In this document: positions 33,676-42,688 of the stretch, piece by piece
Layout of the letters: every line of letters starts with the position of its first letter
Numbering within the stretch: the first letter of the stretch is position 1
NCBI RefSeq assembly: GCF_900240305.1
Contig: NZ_LT964854.1
Span: 992,001 to 1,056,000, forward strand
Origin: Ottowia massiliensis
GTDB lineage: Bacteria > Pseudomonadota > Gammaproteobacteria > Burkholderiales > Burkholderiaceae_C
Direction: 5' to 3'
DNA length: 64,000 nt
Program-made: the position numbers and the translations under genes
Notes under the pieces: model-generated
Seen by the model: the letters and a program-made list of their open reading frames with translations, nothing else
The model's database searches: none
What the model was told of the DNA's origin: nothing

Positions 33676-34563
33676 TCAGTGCGAGTCGTGCGCCTGCCCC
33701 ACATAAATTAACGTCAGCATCATGAAGATGAACGCCTGCAGGGTAATCACCAAAATATGAAAGATAGCCCAAGCGGAACCCGCAATCACGTGTCCTACCG
33801 CCAGCCAGAAACCACCGGAAACGGGATTGAACTGCCACGCCCACGCACCGCCCATCAAAGCCACCAGCATGAACACCAGTTCGCCCGCGAACATATTGCC
33901 AAACAGCCGCATGCCATGCGAAACCGTCTTGGCGATGAATTCGATAATCTGCATCACGAAGTTGATTGGATACAAAAATACCTTGTCGCCAAACGGCGCT
34001 GCTACCAGCTCATGCGCCCAGCCGCCCACGCCCTTGATTTTTACGTTATAGAACAGGCAAACAAGAAGAACGCTGACTGACAGACCCAGCGTGGTAGAAA
34101 GATCGGCTGTTGGAACGACGCGCATGTAATCCTTGTAACCCATCGCCGGGCCTGCCGAATGCCACATGGCGGGTATCCAGTCAACTGGCAGCATATCCAT
34201 GGCATTCATCATGAAAATCCAGACAAACACGGTAAGCGCCAGGGGAGAAACCAGTTTACGGCTCTTGGCATTATGAATCACGCCTTTCGCCTGATTCTCA
34301 ACCATTTCAGCCAGTATTTCGACAGCCGCCTGAAAGCGGCCCGGAACACCAGAAGTAGCCTTTCGCGCCCCCAGCCACAACAGCCAGCAACCGAGTGCGC
34401 CACAAACAATAGACCAAATCAACGAATCGACATTGAAGAGACTGAAATCGACAATGCTCTTTTGCGAGGCGGCCTCAAAAGAGAAATTGCTTTGCAGATG
34501 ATGCAAGTGATGCTGGATGTATTGCCCAGCTGATGGCGCGTGCCCAACAGTTTCAGAAGCCAT
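33676..34563 (-). CDS. atpB: ATP synthase Fo subunit a
   Basis: Membrane subunit forming the two proton half-channels. The 295-residue product has several transmembrane helices and the essential Arg in SHGMRLFGNMFAGELVFMLV. The last helix holds HILVITLQAFIFMMLTLIYV with the conserved Gln. The first 45 residues, His-rich (YIQHHLHHLQS), are a longer periplasmic start than in some homologues. Confidence 0.97.
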   Translation of the reverse strand: MASETVGHAPSAGQYIQHHLHHLQSNFSFEAASQKSIVDFSLFNVDSLIWSIVCGALGCWLLWLGARKATSGVPGRFQAAVEILAEMVENQAKGVIHNAKSRKLVSPLALTVFVWIFMMNAMDMLPVDWIPAMWHSAGPAMGYKDYMRVVPTADLSTTLGLSVSVLLVCLFYNVKIKGVGGWAHELVAAPFGDKVFLYPINFVMQIIEFIAKTVSHGMRLFGNMFAGELVFMLVALMGGAWAWQFNPVSGGFWLAVGHVIAGSAWAIFHILVITLQAFIFMMLTLIYVGQAHDSH

Positions 34564-34598
34564 GTTGATCCGTCACAAACCTTGTTTTCTCATGCCCT

Positions 34599-35114
34599 TT
34601 AAGACATCGCTTTCCGGCGCGCCGACTGCCACCAAAGAGATAACCAGTACGACTTGATCACCAGCACGAAACCAGCCAGCAGCGCCAGCCAGTCAAGTTG
34701 CGATCCCAGCAGCCGGGGCGCCATGCACAACATGGCTACCGTTAGCGCAATCTTGGCACCTTCCCAGACAAAAAGACGAAGAAGCGACACGCCCGCCAGC
34801 GGGGCCTGCGACCGCCACAGGCCCGTTGTGCCAAAGGCAAACAGCGCTGCCGGCAACACTACCGCCGCGCTGCCATATGCGACTGATCCAGCCGCACTGC
34901 GCGATTGCGTCAGCGCCCAGACCAACAAGCTCACAAACGCGCCGGCAGTCATCTGCATCAGCAGCGTGCCTGTCAGCGACAGAGACCGGTGGTTCTTGCG
35001 CCATTGCTGCGCCTGCTGGGCAGTCAATGGGGGCGGTGTTGTCTCGACTCCATCCTCATCAGGAAAACTTGCGAATTCCACTTCAGACGACGCCTGCGCG
35101 GCACATTCAGCCAT
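34599..35114 (-). CDS. atpI: ATP synthase protein I
   Basis: Small membrane protein, first gene of the operon, thought to help assemble the c ring. The 171-residue product has four hydrophobic segments (GTLLMQMTAGAFVSLLVWAL, YGSAAVVLPAALFAFGTTGL, GAKIALTVAMLCMA, WLALLAGFVLVIKSYWLSL) after an acidic N-terminus. LFVWEGAKIALTVAML is the family motif. It lies 35 bp before atpB. Confidence 0.88.
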   Translation of the reverse strand: MAECAAQASSEVEFASFPDEDGVETTPPPLTAQQAQQWRKNHRSLSLTGTLLMQMTAGAFVSLLVWALTQSRSAAGSVAYGSAAVVLPAALFAFGTTGLWRSQAPLAGVSLLRLFVWEGAKIALTVAMLCMAPRLLGSQLDWLALLAGFVLVIKSYWLSLWWQSARRKAMS

Positions 35115-35151
35115 CTCAACGTCTCCTTCAAGGTTTTCGCAAACTTTTGCA

Positions 35152-35157
35152 ATTATA
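35152..35157 (-). promoter_or_regulatory. Possible -10 box for the ATP synthase operon
   Basis: On the minus strand this reads TATAAT, a perfect -10 hexamer, about 38 bp before the atpI ATG. No good -35 hexamer is visible at the usual distance, so the call is tentative. Confidence 0.35.
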
Positions 35158-35236
35158 TGGACAATCTTTTGCCCTTCCGCCTCCTTTTGAACCCTTATTC
35201 AAAGCAGCAGATGGGGCGCGCTTCCGCTTCTTTCTT

Positions 35237-35686
35237 TTAGTTAGGCCAAGGACCGTCACCCAGGCGCAGATTGGTTTGCACGGGCGCATCGGGATCAATC
35301 AGCGGCTGCGGACGCGGGCCGGGGCGGGCCATCGCAGCGACCGGGCTGTTTTGGGTTTCGTCGCGTTCGCAGAAAACGGGAGCGGGAATGCCTGTGTAAT
35401 GCAGCGCCACCAAGCGTTTGTGCAACCCCAGGCCGAATTCGGCCCGTAGCGTTTCATCGGCATACTGCAGCGCGCCAGCATCCGCACCGGCCTGGCGCTC
35501 CAGCACGACAAAGCCGCGCAGCCCCTCCACAATGGCCATGTCCTGATACAGGCGGGCCTCAAATTGCAGCTCGTACGGACAGTGGTAGCGCAAACGCGGT
35601 GCATCGAGCATGGCGGCACATCCTGGCAGCGCAGCAGCTATCAGAACCATAGCTGCACGGGCTGTATTGACGGGGACTTGCGGCAT
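35237..35686 (-). CDS. Small lipoprotein with a possible MliC-like domain
   Basis: A 149-residue putative lipoprotein with a lipobox-like end to its signal peptide (VLIAAALPGC). The mature part, RYHCPYELQFEARLYQDMAI onward, then GALQYADETLRAEFGLGL, faintly recalls the MliC family of C-type lysozyme inhibitors, with a Tyr-x-Cys start and a later Y..E...L pattern, but I would not assert it. It lies 26 bp after mltA in the same direction, so an operon with a murein hydrolase gene is likely. Confidence 0.7.
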   Translation of the reverse strand: MPQVPVNTARAAMVLIAAALPGCAAMLDAPRLRYHCPYELQFEARLYQDMAIVEGLRGFVVLERQAGADAGALQYADETLRAEFGLGLHKRLVALHYTGIPAPVFCERDETQNSPVAAMARPGPRPQPLIDPDAPVQTNLRLGDGPWPN

Positions 35687-35712
35687 TTTTTAATCTGATC
35701 CGCAACCCCGCT

Positions 35713-36867
35713 TCACCGGGGCCAAAGCGCCCACATGCGCAGCGGCTGCTTCAGCCGTCCGGCCAATGCGCCCGCTTCCTCGCCCCAGCCTGCAAAGTAG
35801 TCGGCCCGAACTGCGCCCGTAATGGCGCTGCCCGTGTCTTGCGCCAGTACCAGCCGGTTGAGCTGCGCTTGCGGCCCCGAACTGGAAATCCACACGGGCG
35901 TGCCATAAGGAATGCTTTGCGGATCCACGGCGATGGAGCGCCCGGGTGTCAGCGGCACGCCTTGCGCGCCGCGCGGACCAAAGTTCGCATCCAGCTCGCT
36001 CATGGCTTCCTCGCGAAAAAAAGTCACGCGCGGATTGCTCCACAGCATCTCCTGCTGGCGATGCGGGTTCTGCGCCGCCCATGCCTTGATGCCCGGCCAG
36101 GTCGCGTCTGACACTGCTCCTTGGTCCAGCAACCAGCGGCCCACGCTCTTGTAAGGATGACCGTTCGTGGCAGCGTAGGCCAGCCGCACCAGCCGCTGGC
36201 TGCCATCTGGCTCGCTCACCACAGCCCGGCCCGATCCTTGTATTTGCAGCATCAGCGCATCCACCGGATCGGCCAGCCACATCAGCTCCTGCCCGGCCAG
36301 CGCCGCGCGCGCCTGCGGCAGCTGCTCCATCTGCTGGCGCGAATACCACGGCCCGCGCGCGCTCACGCCTGGCGGCGGGCGATGCAGCGGCACGGCAAAA
36401 CCCGGGCGCTGCACGCGCGAAGCTCGCACCACCGGCTCAAAGTAGCTCGTCAGCAGACCCTCGCTGCTCGCACTGGCAAGCGCCTCCACGCGATAGGGCC
36501 GCAGCCGCGCGCGCATCCATTGCTGCTGCTCCTGCGGCGTCGCCAGTGTCAGGCGGCGCACTTCATCGCACAGCGGCGCAAAAACTGGGCCAGGGCGCTC
36601 GCAGCTTTGCAGCCATGCATACCAGGCTTGATTGGTATCGTCTTGCTCAAAGCCGGGCAGCTCGGCCCAGCGCACCGGCGTCCAGCGGCTGCGCGCGCGA
36701 ATCATGGGCGGCGGCAGCGGGGCTAAATCCGCAGGGTCATACGCCATAGGCGGCAACGGAGGCGCCAGCTCGCTTTCATCAGGATGAGGGACGCTGGCAC
36801 AGCCAGCCAGCCACGCGGCCAGCGCCAGCATCATCAGCCAGGCGCTGAAATGGGTTGTTTGAGGCAT
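35713..36867 (-). CDS. mltA: Membrane-bound lytic murein transglycosylase A
   Basis: Outer-membrane lipoprotein that cleaves peptidoglycan glycan strands with formation of anhydro-muropeptides. The 384-residue product has a lipobox (ALAAWLAGC), LLTSYFEPVVRAS, the MltA-specific LMLQIQGSGR, then GTPVWISSSG, LVLAQDTGSAITGAVRADYF with the catalytic Asp, and AGWGEEAG in the 3D domain. Its length is typical. It heads a probable operon with the small lipoprotein gene and sits near other envelope genes (amgK, lptD, surA). Confidence 0.95.
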   Translation of the reverse strand: MPQTTHFSAWLMMLALAAWLAGCASVPHPDESELAPPLPPMAYDPADLAPLPPPMIRARSRWTPVRWAELPGFEQDDTNQAWYAWLQSCERPGPVFAPLCDEVRRLTLATPQEQQQWMRARLRPYRVEALASASSEGLLTSYFEPVVRASRVQRPGFAVPLHRPPPGVSARGPWYSRQQMEQLPQARAALAGQELMWLADPVDALMLQIQGSGRAVVSEPDGSQRLVRLAYAATNGHPYKSVGRWLLDQGAVSDATWPGIKAWAAQNPHRQQEMLWSNPRVTFFREEAMSELDANFGPRGAQGVPLTPGRSIAVDPQSIPYGTPVWISSSGPQAQLNRLVLAQDTGSAITGAVRADYFAGWGEEAGALAGRLKQPLRMWALWPR

Positions 36868-37118
36868 GGGGCGCGATTGTGCGCAAAGGCATGCAAGGCG
36901 GCGTTTCTTGCTGCAACGCGCTCAGAACTCGCCCTCAAACACAAAGCCCCGCCAGCAAAGTTGGCTCATCCATTCAATCAAGCGGTCTGGCATGGCAGGC
37001 CATGCGCGCCAATGTGGCGCAGCTGCTAGATGTGCGAGTGTGTTATCCGTCAGCCGCGCTTGCGCCTTGTCGCCCACGTCCGCTTTTCCGCGCTTACTGG
37101 CGCGCCGTGGACAGGTTT

Positions 37119-38219
37119 TCACATGCGGCCAAAGGCCCAGCCGATGGCGGCGGGCGCGCCTTCCACCTGATCAAGCAGGCGCAGCAGCGGAGTCAGTTCA
37201 GCGTAGCGGCCAGCGGTGTGGCGGATGTAGGCCAGAAAGCGCGGGGCGTCGGCCAAATATTGGGGCTTGCCGTCGCGCAAGGTGAGGCGCGCGAAGATGC
37301 CAGCCACTTTCAGATGGCGCTGCAAACCCATCCACTCCACGGCGCGCCAGAAGCTGGCGAAGTCGGCATGCCAGTCTTCAAAGTCCATCAGGCCGGCCTT
37401 GCGCGCCTGCTCCCAGTAGCGGATGGTGATATCGAGCACGAATTCCTCGTCCCAGCTCATGAAAGCATCGCGCATGAGGCTGGCGATGTCATAGGTGACC
37501 GGGCCGCAGACGGCATCCTGAAAGTCCAGCACGCCCAGCGGGCCGCCGGCCTGCGCGGGGAGCATGAGGTTGCGGGGCATGTAGTCACGGTGCACAAAGA
37601 CTTGCGGTGCTGCAAGGTTGCGGGCGGTGATGAGGCTGAAAACGCCATCCAGCGTCTGGCGCATGGCGCCGTCCACGGCCACGCCCTTGTGCCGGGCCAG
37701 ATACCACTCGGGAAAGAGTTCCAGCTCGCGCCGCAGCAAAGCCGCGTCATACGGCGGCAGCGCGCCGGGGCGGCTGGCGGCCTGCCAGCGGATGAGGCTT
37801 TCAACGGCGGCCATGAACAGCGGGCGGGCGGCGTCCGCGCGGGTTTCGGGCGGGGTGGCCTCCAGCGCCTGAAGCATGGTTTGCGCGCCCAGGTCAGTCA
37901 GCAGCATGAAGCCGTCTTCCTGCGCCCAGTCCAGCACGCGGGGCACGTGCAGGCCCGCCGCCTGCGTGAGCGCGGCCACGTGTACGAAGGGAGCGCAGTT
38001 TTCGTGCGCGGGCGGCGCGTCCATCACGATGAAAGAGCCGCCGTCTGCCGCATCCACGCGCAGATAGCGGCGAAAACTGGCATCCGTTGAAGCCAGACGC
38101 GCGGAAGCGGGCAGCAGGCCGTGGGCCGGGGCCACGCGGGCCAGCCAGGCGTCAAAAGCGGCATGGCGGGCGGCGTCAGGCCACGCAACGGCGGGCAGAG
38201 AAGCGGAATCGGCAGTCAT
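37119..38219 (-). CDS. amgK: Anomeric N-acetylmuramate/N-acetylglucosamine kinase (AmgK-like)
   Basis: Aminoglycoside-phosphotransferase-fold kinase that, in Pseudomonas, phosphorylates recycled MurNAc at C1 in a route bypassing de novo synthesis. The 366-residue product has SFIVMDAPPAHENCAPFVHV, LLTDLGAQTML, the catalytic FVHRDYMPRNLML and GVLDFQDAVCGPVTYDIASL. The AmgK identity rests on these motifs and on its position next to lptD-surA, as in Pseudomonas. Its usual partner murU is not next to it: the 250 bp downstream are empty before mltA. The ATG at 38219 is chosen because MTADSASLP leads directly to the family. Confidence 0.82.
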   Translation of the reverse strand: MTADSASLPAVAWPDAARHAAFDAWLARVAPAHGLLPASARLASTDASFRRYLRVDAADGGSFIVMDAPPAHENCAPFVHVAALTQAAGLHVPRVLDWAQEDGFMLLTDLGAQTMLQALEATPPETRADAARPLFMAAVESLIRWQAASRPGALPPYDAALLRRELELFPEWYLARHKGVAVDGAMRQTLDGVFSLITARNLAAPQVFVHRDYMPRNLMLPAQAGGPLGVLDFQDAVCGPVTYDIASLMRDAFMSWDEEFVLDITIRYWEQARKAGLMDFEDWHADFASFWRAVEWMGLQRHLKVAGIFARLTLRDGKPQYLADAPRFLAYIRHTAGRYAELTPLLRLLDQVEGAPAAIGWAFGRM

Positions 38220-38402
38220 GGAGCGGACGGTGCAAGAAAAGAAAGAAAAAAGGAGAAAGCGGGGCGGCCACGTGACAGCGTTGAAAGCGTTGAAAAGGTG
38301 CGAAACGGAGAAAAACGCCGTGAAAGGCAAGCCGGGAAACCGGCAGGCGGCCGGAAAGGGGGACGGGCAAAAGCAGGCCAAAGAGGAGCCCAAAGGGTGC
38401 TC

Positions 38403-40859
38403 ATGGATAATTCAAATTCATTCTACGAACGCTGCGCTGCCCGCCCCGGGCGGCTTTTTCCTGCCCCCGCCGTGCCGAAAGCGCCCCTTCCTTCTTTTCT
38501 TCATGCCGCTTCACGCCTTGCGCCGCTGGCTTGCGCCGCTTTTTTCTGTGCGGCGGCGGCTGCGCAAGGCTCTAAAAGCAGCGCGCTGCTGGCCTTGCGC
38601 GCCACGCCGCAATTGCGCGAAGCCCTGCCGCCCAGCGGCGCGGCGCTGCCCGTGGCGGTGCGCGCTGACGCGTTCACAGGGCAAAGCCGCCAGCGTGTGA
38701 CTTTGCAAGGCAACGCCGAACTGCGCCGACCGGGCCTGACGATCAAGGCCGACTGGCTGGAATACGACCAGGTGAGCGACACCGCCCGCGCCCGGGGCCA
38801 TTTGCGCATCAACCGCGCGGGCGACCGCTACACAGGCAGCGAAGGGCAGATGCAAGTGGAGGCTTTTGAGGGCCATGTTCTGGAGCCAGGCTACGAGCTG
38901 CTGGCCACGGGCGCGCACGGGCAGGCGGCGCGGCTGGACTTTCTGGATCAGGACCGCTTCACCGTGCAGCAGGGCGACTACACCACCTGCCAGCGCGGCG
39001 GCCCCGATTGGGCGCCCGACTGGCTGCTGCGCGCTGACGTGCTGGAGATCGACCAGGAAGAAGAGATGGGCCACGCAAAAGGCGCGGTGCTGCGCTTCAA
39101 GGGCGTGCCGCTGCTGCCGCTGCCTTCCATGAGCTTCGCGCTGGGCAGCCAGCGCAAATCAGGCTGGCTGCCGCCCACCGTGGGGCTGGACAGCACGTCG
39201 GGCCTGAACCTGATGGTTCCCTACTACTGGAACATCGCCCCCAACCGTGACGCCACCGTCACCCCCGCGCTGATGAGCAAGCGCGGGCTGGATTTGGCCG
39301 GGCAGTTCCGCTACCTGGAAAGCGACTACGCGGGCGAAATCAATGCCAATGTGCTGCCCAATGACCGCCTGCGCGGCCGCACGCGCTGGGGCCTGTTCAC
39401 GCGCCACAGCGGCACGCTGCGCGCGCCATTGGCCGCAGGCGGGCCTATCGGGCTGTACATGAACATCAACCGCGTGAGCGACAACGATTTCTGGCGCGAC
39501 TTCACGCACCGTGGCGTGTCGCTTTCCACGCGCCTGCTGGCCACCGACGGGGGGCTGAGCTGGTCGCGCGGCCATTTTTCACTCACCGCCCGCGCCCTGA
39601 AGTGGCAGACGCTGCAAGACGCCGACTCGCCCATCGTCCCCCCTTACGACCGCCTGCCGCAGCTGGCCGCCCGCTGGGCGCGCACCAGCGACGCCGGGGC
39701 GCTGGACTACTCCGTGGAAGCCGACTTCACCCGCTTTCGCGCGCTGGCCCATCTCACCGGCCAGCCCAATGCCAGCCGCGCCTACATTCACGCGCAGGCG
39801 GCCCGGCCCTGGACGGCGGCCTGGGGCTTTTTCACCCCCCGGCTGCAAGTGCACGCCACCAGCTACCAGTTTGACGGCGAGCTGGGCAATGGCCGCCGCA
39901 GCGCCAGCCGGGCGCTGCCCACCGCCAGCCTGGACGGCGGCCTCATCTTCGAGCGCCGCGCCAGCTACTTTGGCCGCGCCTTCCGCCAGACGCTGGAGCC
40001 GAGGCTGATGTACGTCTACACCCCGTTTCGCGACCAGAGCCATCTGCCCAATTACGACTCGGGTCTGTACGACTTCAACTTCGCCACCATCTGGGCCGCC
40101 AACGCCTTTGCGGGCCATGACCGCGTGGTGGACAACAACCTCGTCACCTTTGGCCTCACCAGCCGCCTGCTGGCCGCTGACAGCGGCGCCGAAACCGTGC
40201 GCCTGGCCGTGGCGCAGCGCTACCGCTTCGCGCCCCAGCGCGTTACCCTGCCCCACGGCACGGGCACCAACAAGGGCCTGTCTGACGTGATGCTGGGCGC
40301 CAGCACCCGCTGGCAGACCGATGGCGGCGCGCGCTGGATTTTTGACGCCGTGGCGCAATACAACCTCGACAAGCACGAATCCACCCGCACCACCGTCTCG
40401 GCCCGCTACACGCCTGGCGAATACCGCACCGTCAACGTGGCCTGGCGGCGCGAGCGCGATCTCGGCTCCCAGCAAATCGACCTGGGCTGGCAATGGCCGC
40501 TGGACCGCATCTGGCAGCACGAAAGCTGGCGCGGCCAGGCCAGCGCCGCCAGCGGCTGCAACACGGGCCGCTGGTACGGCGTGGGCCGCATGAACTACAG
40601 CGTGCCCGACCGCAAGCTGGTCGATGCCGTGCTCGGCGTGGAGTACGCCGCCGGCTGCTGGATAGGCCGCGTGGTCATGAGCCGCCTGCAAACCAACACC
40701 ACATCGGCCACCAAGAGCCTGATGTTCCAGCTCGAATTCACCGGGCTGGCGCGCATCGGCAACAACAACCCGCTGCAAACCCTGCGCAACAACATACCTG
40801 GCTACCAGACCTTGCGCGACGAAACCGTGGCTCCCAGCCGCTTTACACGCTATGACTAA
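38403..40859 (+). CDS. lptD: LPS-assembly protein LptD
   Basis: Outer-membrane beta-barrel that, with LptE, inserts lipopolysaccharide into the outer leaflet. The 818-residue product has a long Pro/Ala-rich leader with a hydrophobic segment (LAPLACAAFFCAAAAA), the periplasmic OstA-type jellyroll (LTIKADWLEYDQVSDTARA, GDYTTCQ) and a C-terminal barrel (LGWQWPLDRIWQHESWRGQA). Cys residues at TTC and in SGCNTG / AGCWIGR could form the required disulfides. ATG 38403 is the start that keeps a plausible export signal. surA overlaps its last 8 bp, so they are translationally linked. Confidence 0.94.
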   Translation: MDNSNSFYERCAARPGRLFPAPAVPKAPLPSFLHAASRLAPLACAAFFCAAAAAQGSKSSALLALRATPQLREALPPSGAALPVAVRADAFTGQSRQRVTLQGNAELRRPGLTIKADWLEYDQVSDTARARGHLRINRAGDRYTGSEGQMQVEAFEGHVLEPGYELLATGAHGQAARLDFLDQDRFTVQQGDYTTCQRGGPDWAPDWLLRADVLEIDQEEEMGHAKGAVLRFKGVPLLPLPSMSFALGSQRKSGWLPPTVGLDSTSGLNLMVPYYWNIAPNRDATVTPALMSKRGLDLAGQFRYLESDYAGEINANVLPNDRLRGRTRWGLFTRHSGTLRAPLAAGGPIGLYMNINRVSDNDFWRDFTHRGVSLSTRLLATDGGLSWSRGHFSLTARALKWQTLQDADSPIVPPYDRLPQLAARWARTSDAGALDYSVEADFTRFRALAHLTGQPNASRAYIHAQAARPWTAAWGFFTPRLQVHATSYQFDGELGNGRRSASRALPTASLDGGLIFERRASYFGRAFRQTLEPRLMYVYTPFRDQSHLPNYDSGLYDFNFATIWAANAFAGHDRVVDNNLVTFGLTSRLLAADSGAETVRLAVAQRYRFAPQRVTLPHGTGTNKGLSDVMLGASTRWQTDGGARWIFDAVAQYNLDKHESTRTTVSARYTPGEYRTVNVAWRRERDLGSQQIDLGWQWPLDRIWQHESWRGQASAASGCNTGRWYGVGRMNYSVPDRKLVDAVLGVEYAAGCWIGRVVMSRLQTNTTSATKSLMFQLEFTGLARIGNNNPLQTLRNNIPGYQTLRDETVAPSRFTRYD

Positions 40860-42429
40860 CTCCTTCCTGCGCCGCCGCCCCCAGCGGGCGGCCCTCGCTG
40901 CCGCCTTGCTGGCCCTGCCCCTGCTGGCCCTGCCCGCCCGCGCCACTGACGCCGCCGCCGATACACAGCCCGGCAAGGCGCAGACAAACAAGCCCGCCCA
41001 AAAAGCGGCCTCAAAGCCCGCCCGGCGCGCTCCCAAGCCTGCCAAGGCCGCTGCCCCAAAACCTGCGGCCAAACCTGCCGCAAAACCGGCGACAAAACCG
41101 GCAACGAAGCCCGCCGCCAAACCGGCTGCGGCAAAGCCCGCCGCGCCCGCCGCTTCCGCAGCGCCCGAACCCGCCAGGCCTGCCGCCGCGCAACAGGCCG
41201 ATTTCATCGTGGCCGTGGTCAATGACGAACCAGTCACCAACAACGAGCTGCGCGGCCGCATGGCCCGCGCCGAGCGCCAGCTCCGGTCTCGCGGCGGCGA
41301 TGCGCCAGGCGAAGCCGAACTGCGCCGCGAAATGCTGGAGCGCCTCATCGCCGAACGCGCCCAGCTTCAGTACGCCAAGGAAACCGGGCTGGAAGTGGAC
41401 GAAGGCGCGCTCAAGCAGGCCGAGCTGTCCATCGCCCGCCAGAACCAGCTGCCCGACGTGGCCGCCCTGCACCGCCAGCTCGCGCAGGAAGGCATCGCCG
41501 TCAAGGACTTTCAAAACAGCGTGCGCGAGCAGGTGCTGCTGGCACGCCTGCGCGAGCGCGAAATCGAGCCGCGCGTGCGTGTGACCGACAAGGAAGTCGA
41601 TGCCTACATTCAGGAACAAACCGGCCAGAAAGCCACGCCGCAGCAGGCCCTGAACCTGGCCATGATCCTCGTGGCCGTGCCCGAAAACGCCAGCGCCGAA
41701 GAAACGGCCCGCCTGCAAAAGCGCGCCGAAGAAGTGGCCCGCCGCGCCCGCTCGGGCGAAGACTTCGCGGCCCTGGCGCGCGAGTTTTCCGACGCCAACA
41801 ACCGGGGCAGCGACGGCGGCGTGCTCGGCCTGCGCGATGAAGACCGCTACCCCGCCTTGTTCGTGGACAGCGTGCGCCGCGCCCGCGTAGGCGACATCGT
41901 TGGCCCCGTGCGCTCCGGCGCGGGCTTTCACATCCTCAAGCTGCTGGAGCGCAAGCGCAGCGAAACCCTGCCGGAAGTGACCATTCCCCAGACCCGTGCG
42001 CGCCACATCCTGCTGCAAACCGGCCCCACGCAAAGCGAGCAGGTTGCCAAATCGCGCCTGGCCGACTTCAGGCGCCGCATCCTCTCCGGCCAGGCCAGCT
42101 TCGAGCAGCTCGCGCGCGAAAACTCGCAAGACGGCAGCGCCGCCGAAGGCGGCGACCTCGGCTGGGCCACGCCCGGCCAGTACGTGCCCGAATTCGAGCA
42201 GGCCATGAACAACCTTGACGTGGGCGGCATCAGCGAGCCTGTCGTCAGCCGCTTTGGCGTGCACCTGATCAAAGTGGAAGACCGCCGCCAGGCATCGCTG
42301 TCTGCCGCCGAGCAGCGCCAGCTGGCCCGCAACGTGCTGCGCGAGCGCAAGGCCGAAGAAGCCTTCGACACCTGGGCGCGCGAAGTGCGCGGCCGCGCCT
42401 ACGTGGAATACCGCGAGGCCCCGCGCTGA
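40852..42429 (+). CDS. surA: Periplasmic chaperone / peptidyl-prolyl isomerase SurA
   Basis: Escorts outer-membrane proteins, including LptD, through the periplasm. The 525-residue product has a signal peptide (ALAAALLALPLLALPARA), the SurA N-domain from about residue 116 (IVAVVNDEPVTNNELRGRMA), and two parvulin domains (LNLAMILVAVPENAS to FHILKLLE; TRARHILLQTGPTQSE to FGVHLIKVED). Between the signal peptide and the N-domain lies an unusual 80-residue Lys/Ala/Pro-rich stretch of KPAAKPATKPA-like repeats, not present in E. coli SurA. ATG 40852 overlaps the lptD stop. Confidence 0.94.
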   Translation: MTNSFLRRRPQRAALAAALLALPLLALPARATDAAADTQPGKAQTNKPAQKAASKPARRAPKPAKAAAPKPAAKPAAKPATKPATKPAAKPAAAKPAAPAASAAPEPARPAAAQQADFIVAVVNDEPVTNNELRGRMARAERQLRSRGGDAPGEAELRREMLERLIAERAQLQYAKETGLEVDEGALKQAELSIARQNQLPDVAALHRQLAQEGIAVKDFQNSVREQVLLARLREREIEPRVRVTDKEVDAYIQEQTGQKATPQQALNLAMILVAVPENASAEETARLQKRAEEVARRARSGEDFAALAREFSDANNRGSDGGVLGLRDEDRYPALFVDSVRRARVGDIVGPVRSGAGFHILKLLERKRSETLPEVTIPQTRARHILLQTGPTQSEQVAKSRLADFRRRILSGQASFEQLARENSQDGSAAEGGDLGWATPGQYVPEFEQAMNNLDVGGISEPVVSRFGVHLIKVEDRRQASLSAAEQRQLARNVLRERKAEEAFDTWAREVRGRAYVEYREAPR

Positions 42430-42448
42430 AAGCCGCTTCCAGGGGCTG

Positions 42449-42540
42449 TATTTCGCTCCTCTATCAATAGCATGATGTCCTACTGGAATGGGTGCAGAAG
42501 CTGTTTCTGGCACCTCTGAATTTGCTCCTCTTTCTGAATC
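42449..42540 (-). repeat. Dispersed intergenic repeat, copy 9
   Basis: TAGCATGATGTCCTAC core, TTTGCTCCTCTTTCTGAATC and TTTCGCTCCTCTATCAATAG ends. It lies between plus-strand surA and purK, opposite to them. Confidence 0.87.
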
Positions 42541-42688
42541 CATTCGCCCGGGCGCCAGACTGGCGCTTTCCCTGAACAGCTTCTCGGCGGGCCGCCCCGG
42601 CGCGGCCCGCGCTTTTGGCGCAGGCCCGAAGCCGCCCGCCCCATGACCCGCGTCCCATCGCCCACGTCCAATCACTGAAATACCCCAA

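Noticed and set aside
36868..37118. A small gene (murU or another) between mltA and amgK
   Set aside because: No frame of useful length has a recognisable motif; frames that cross the gap are shadows of amgK or mltA.
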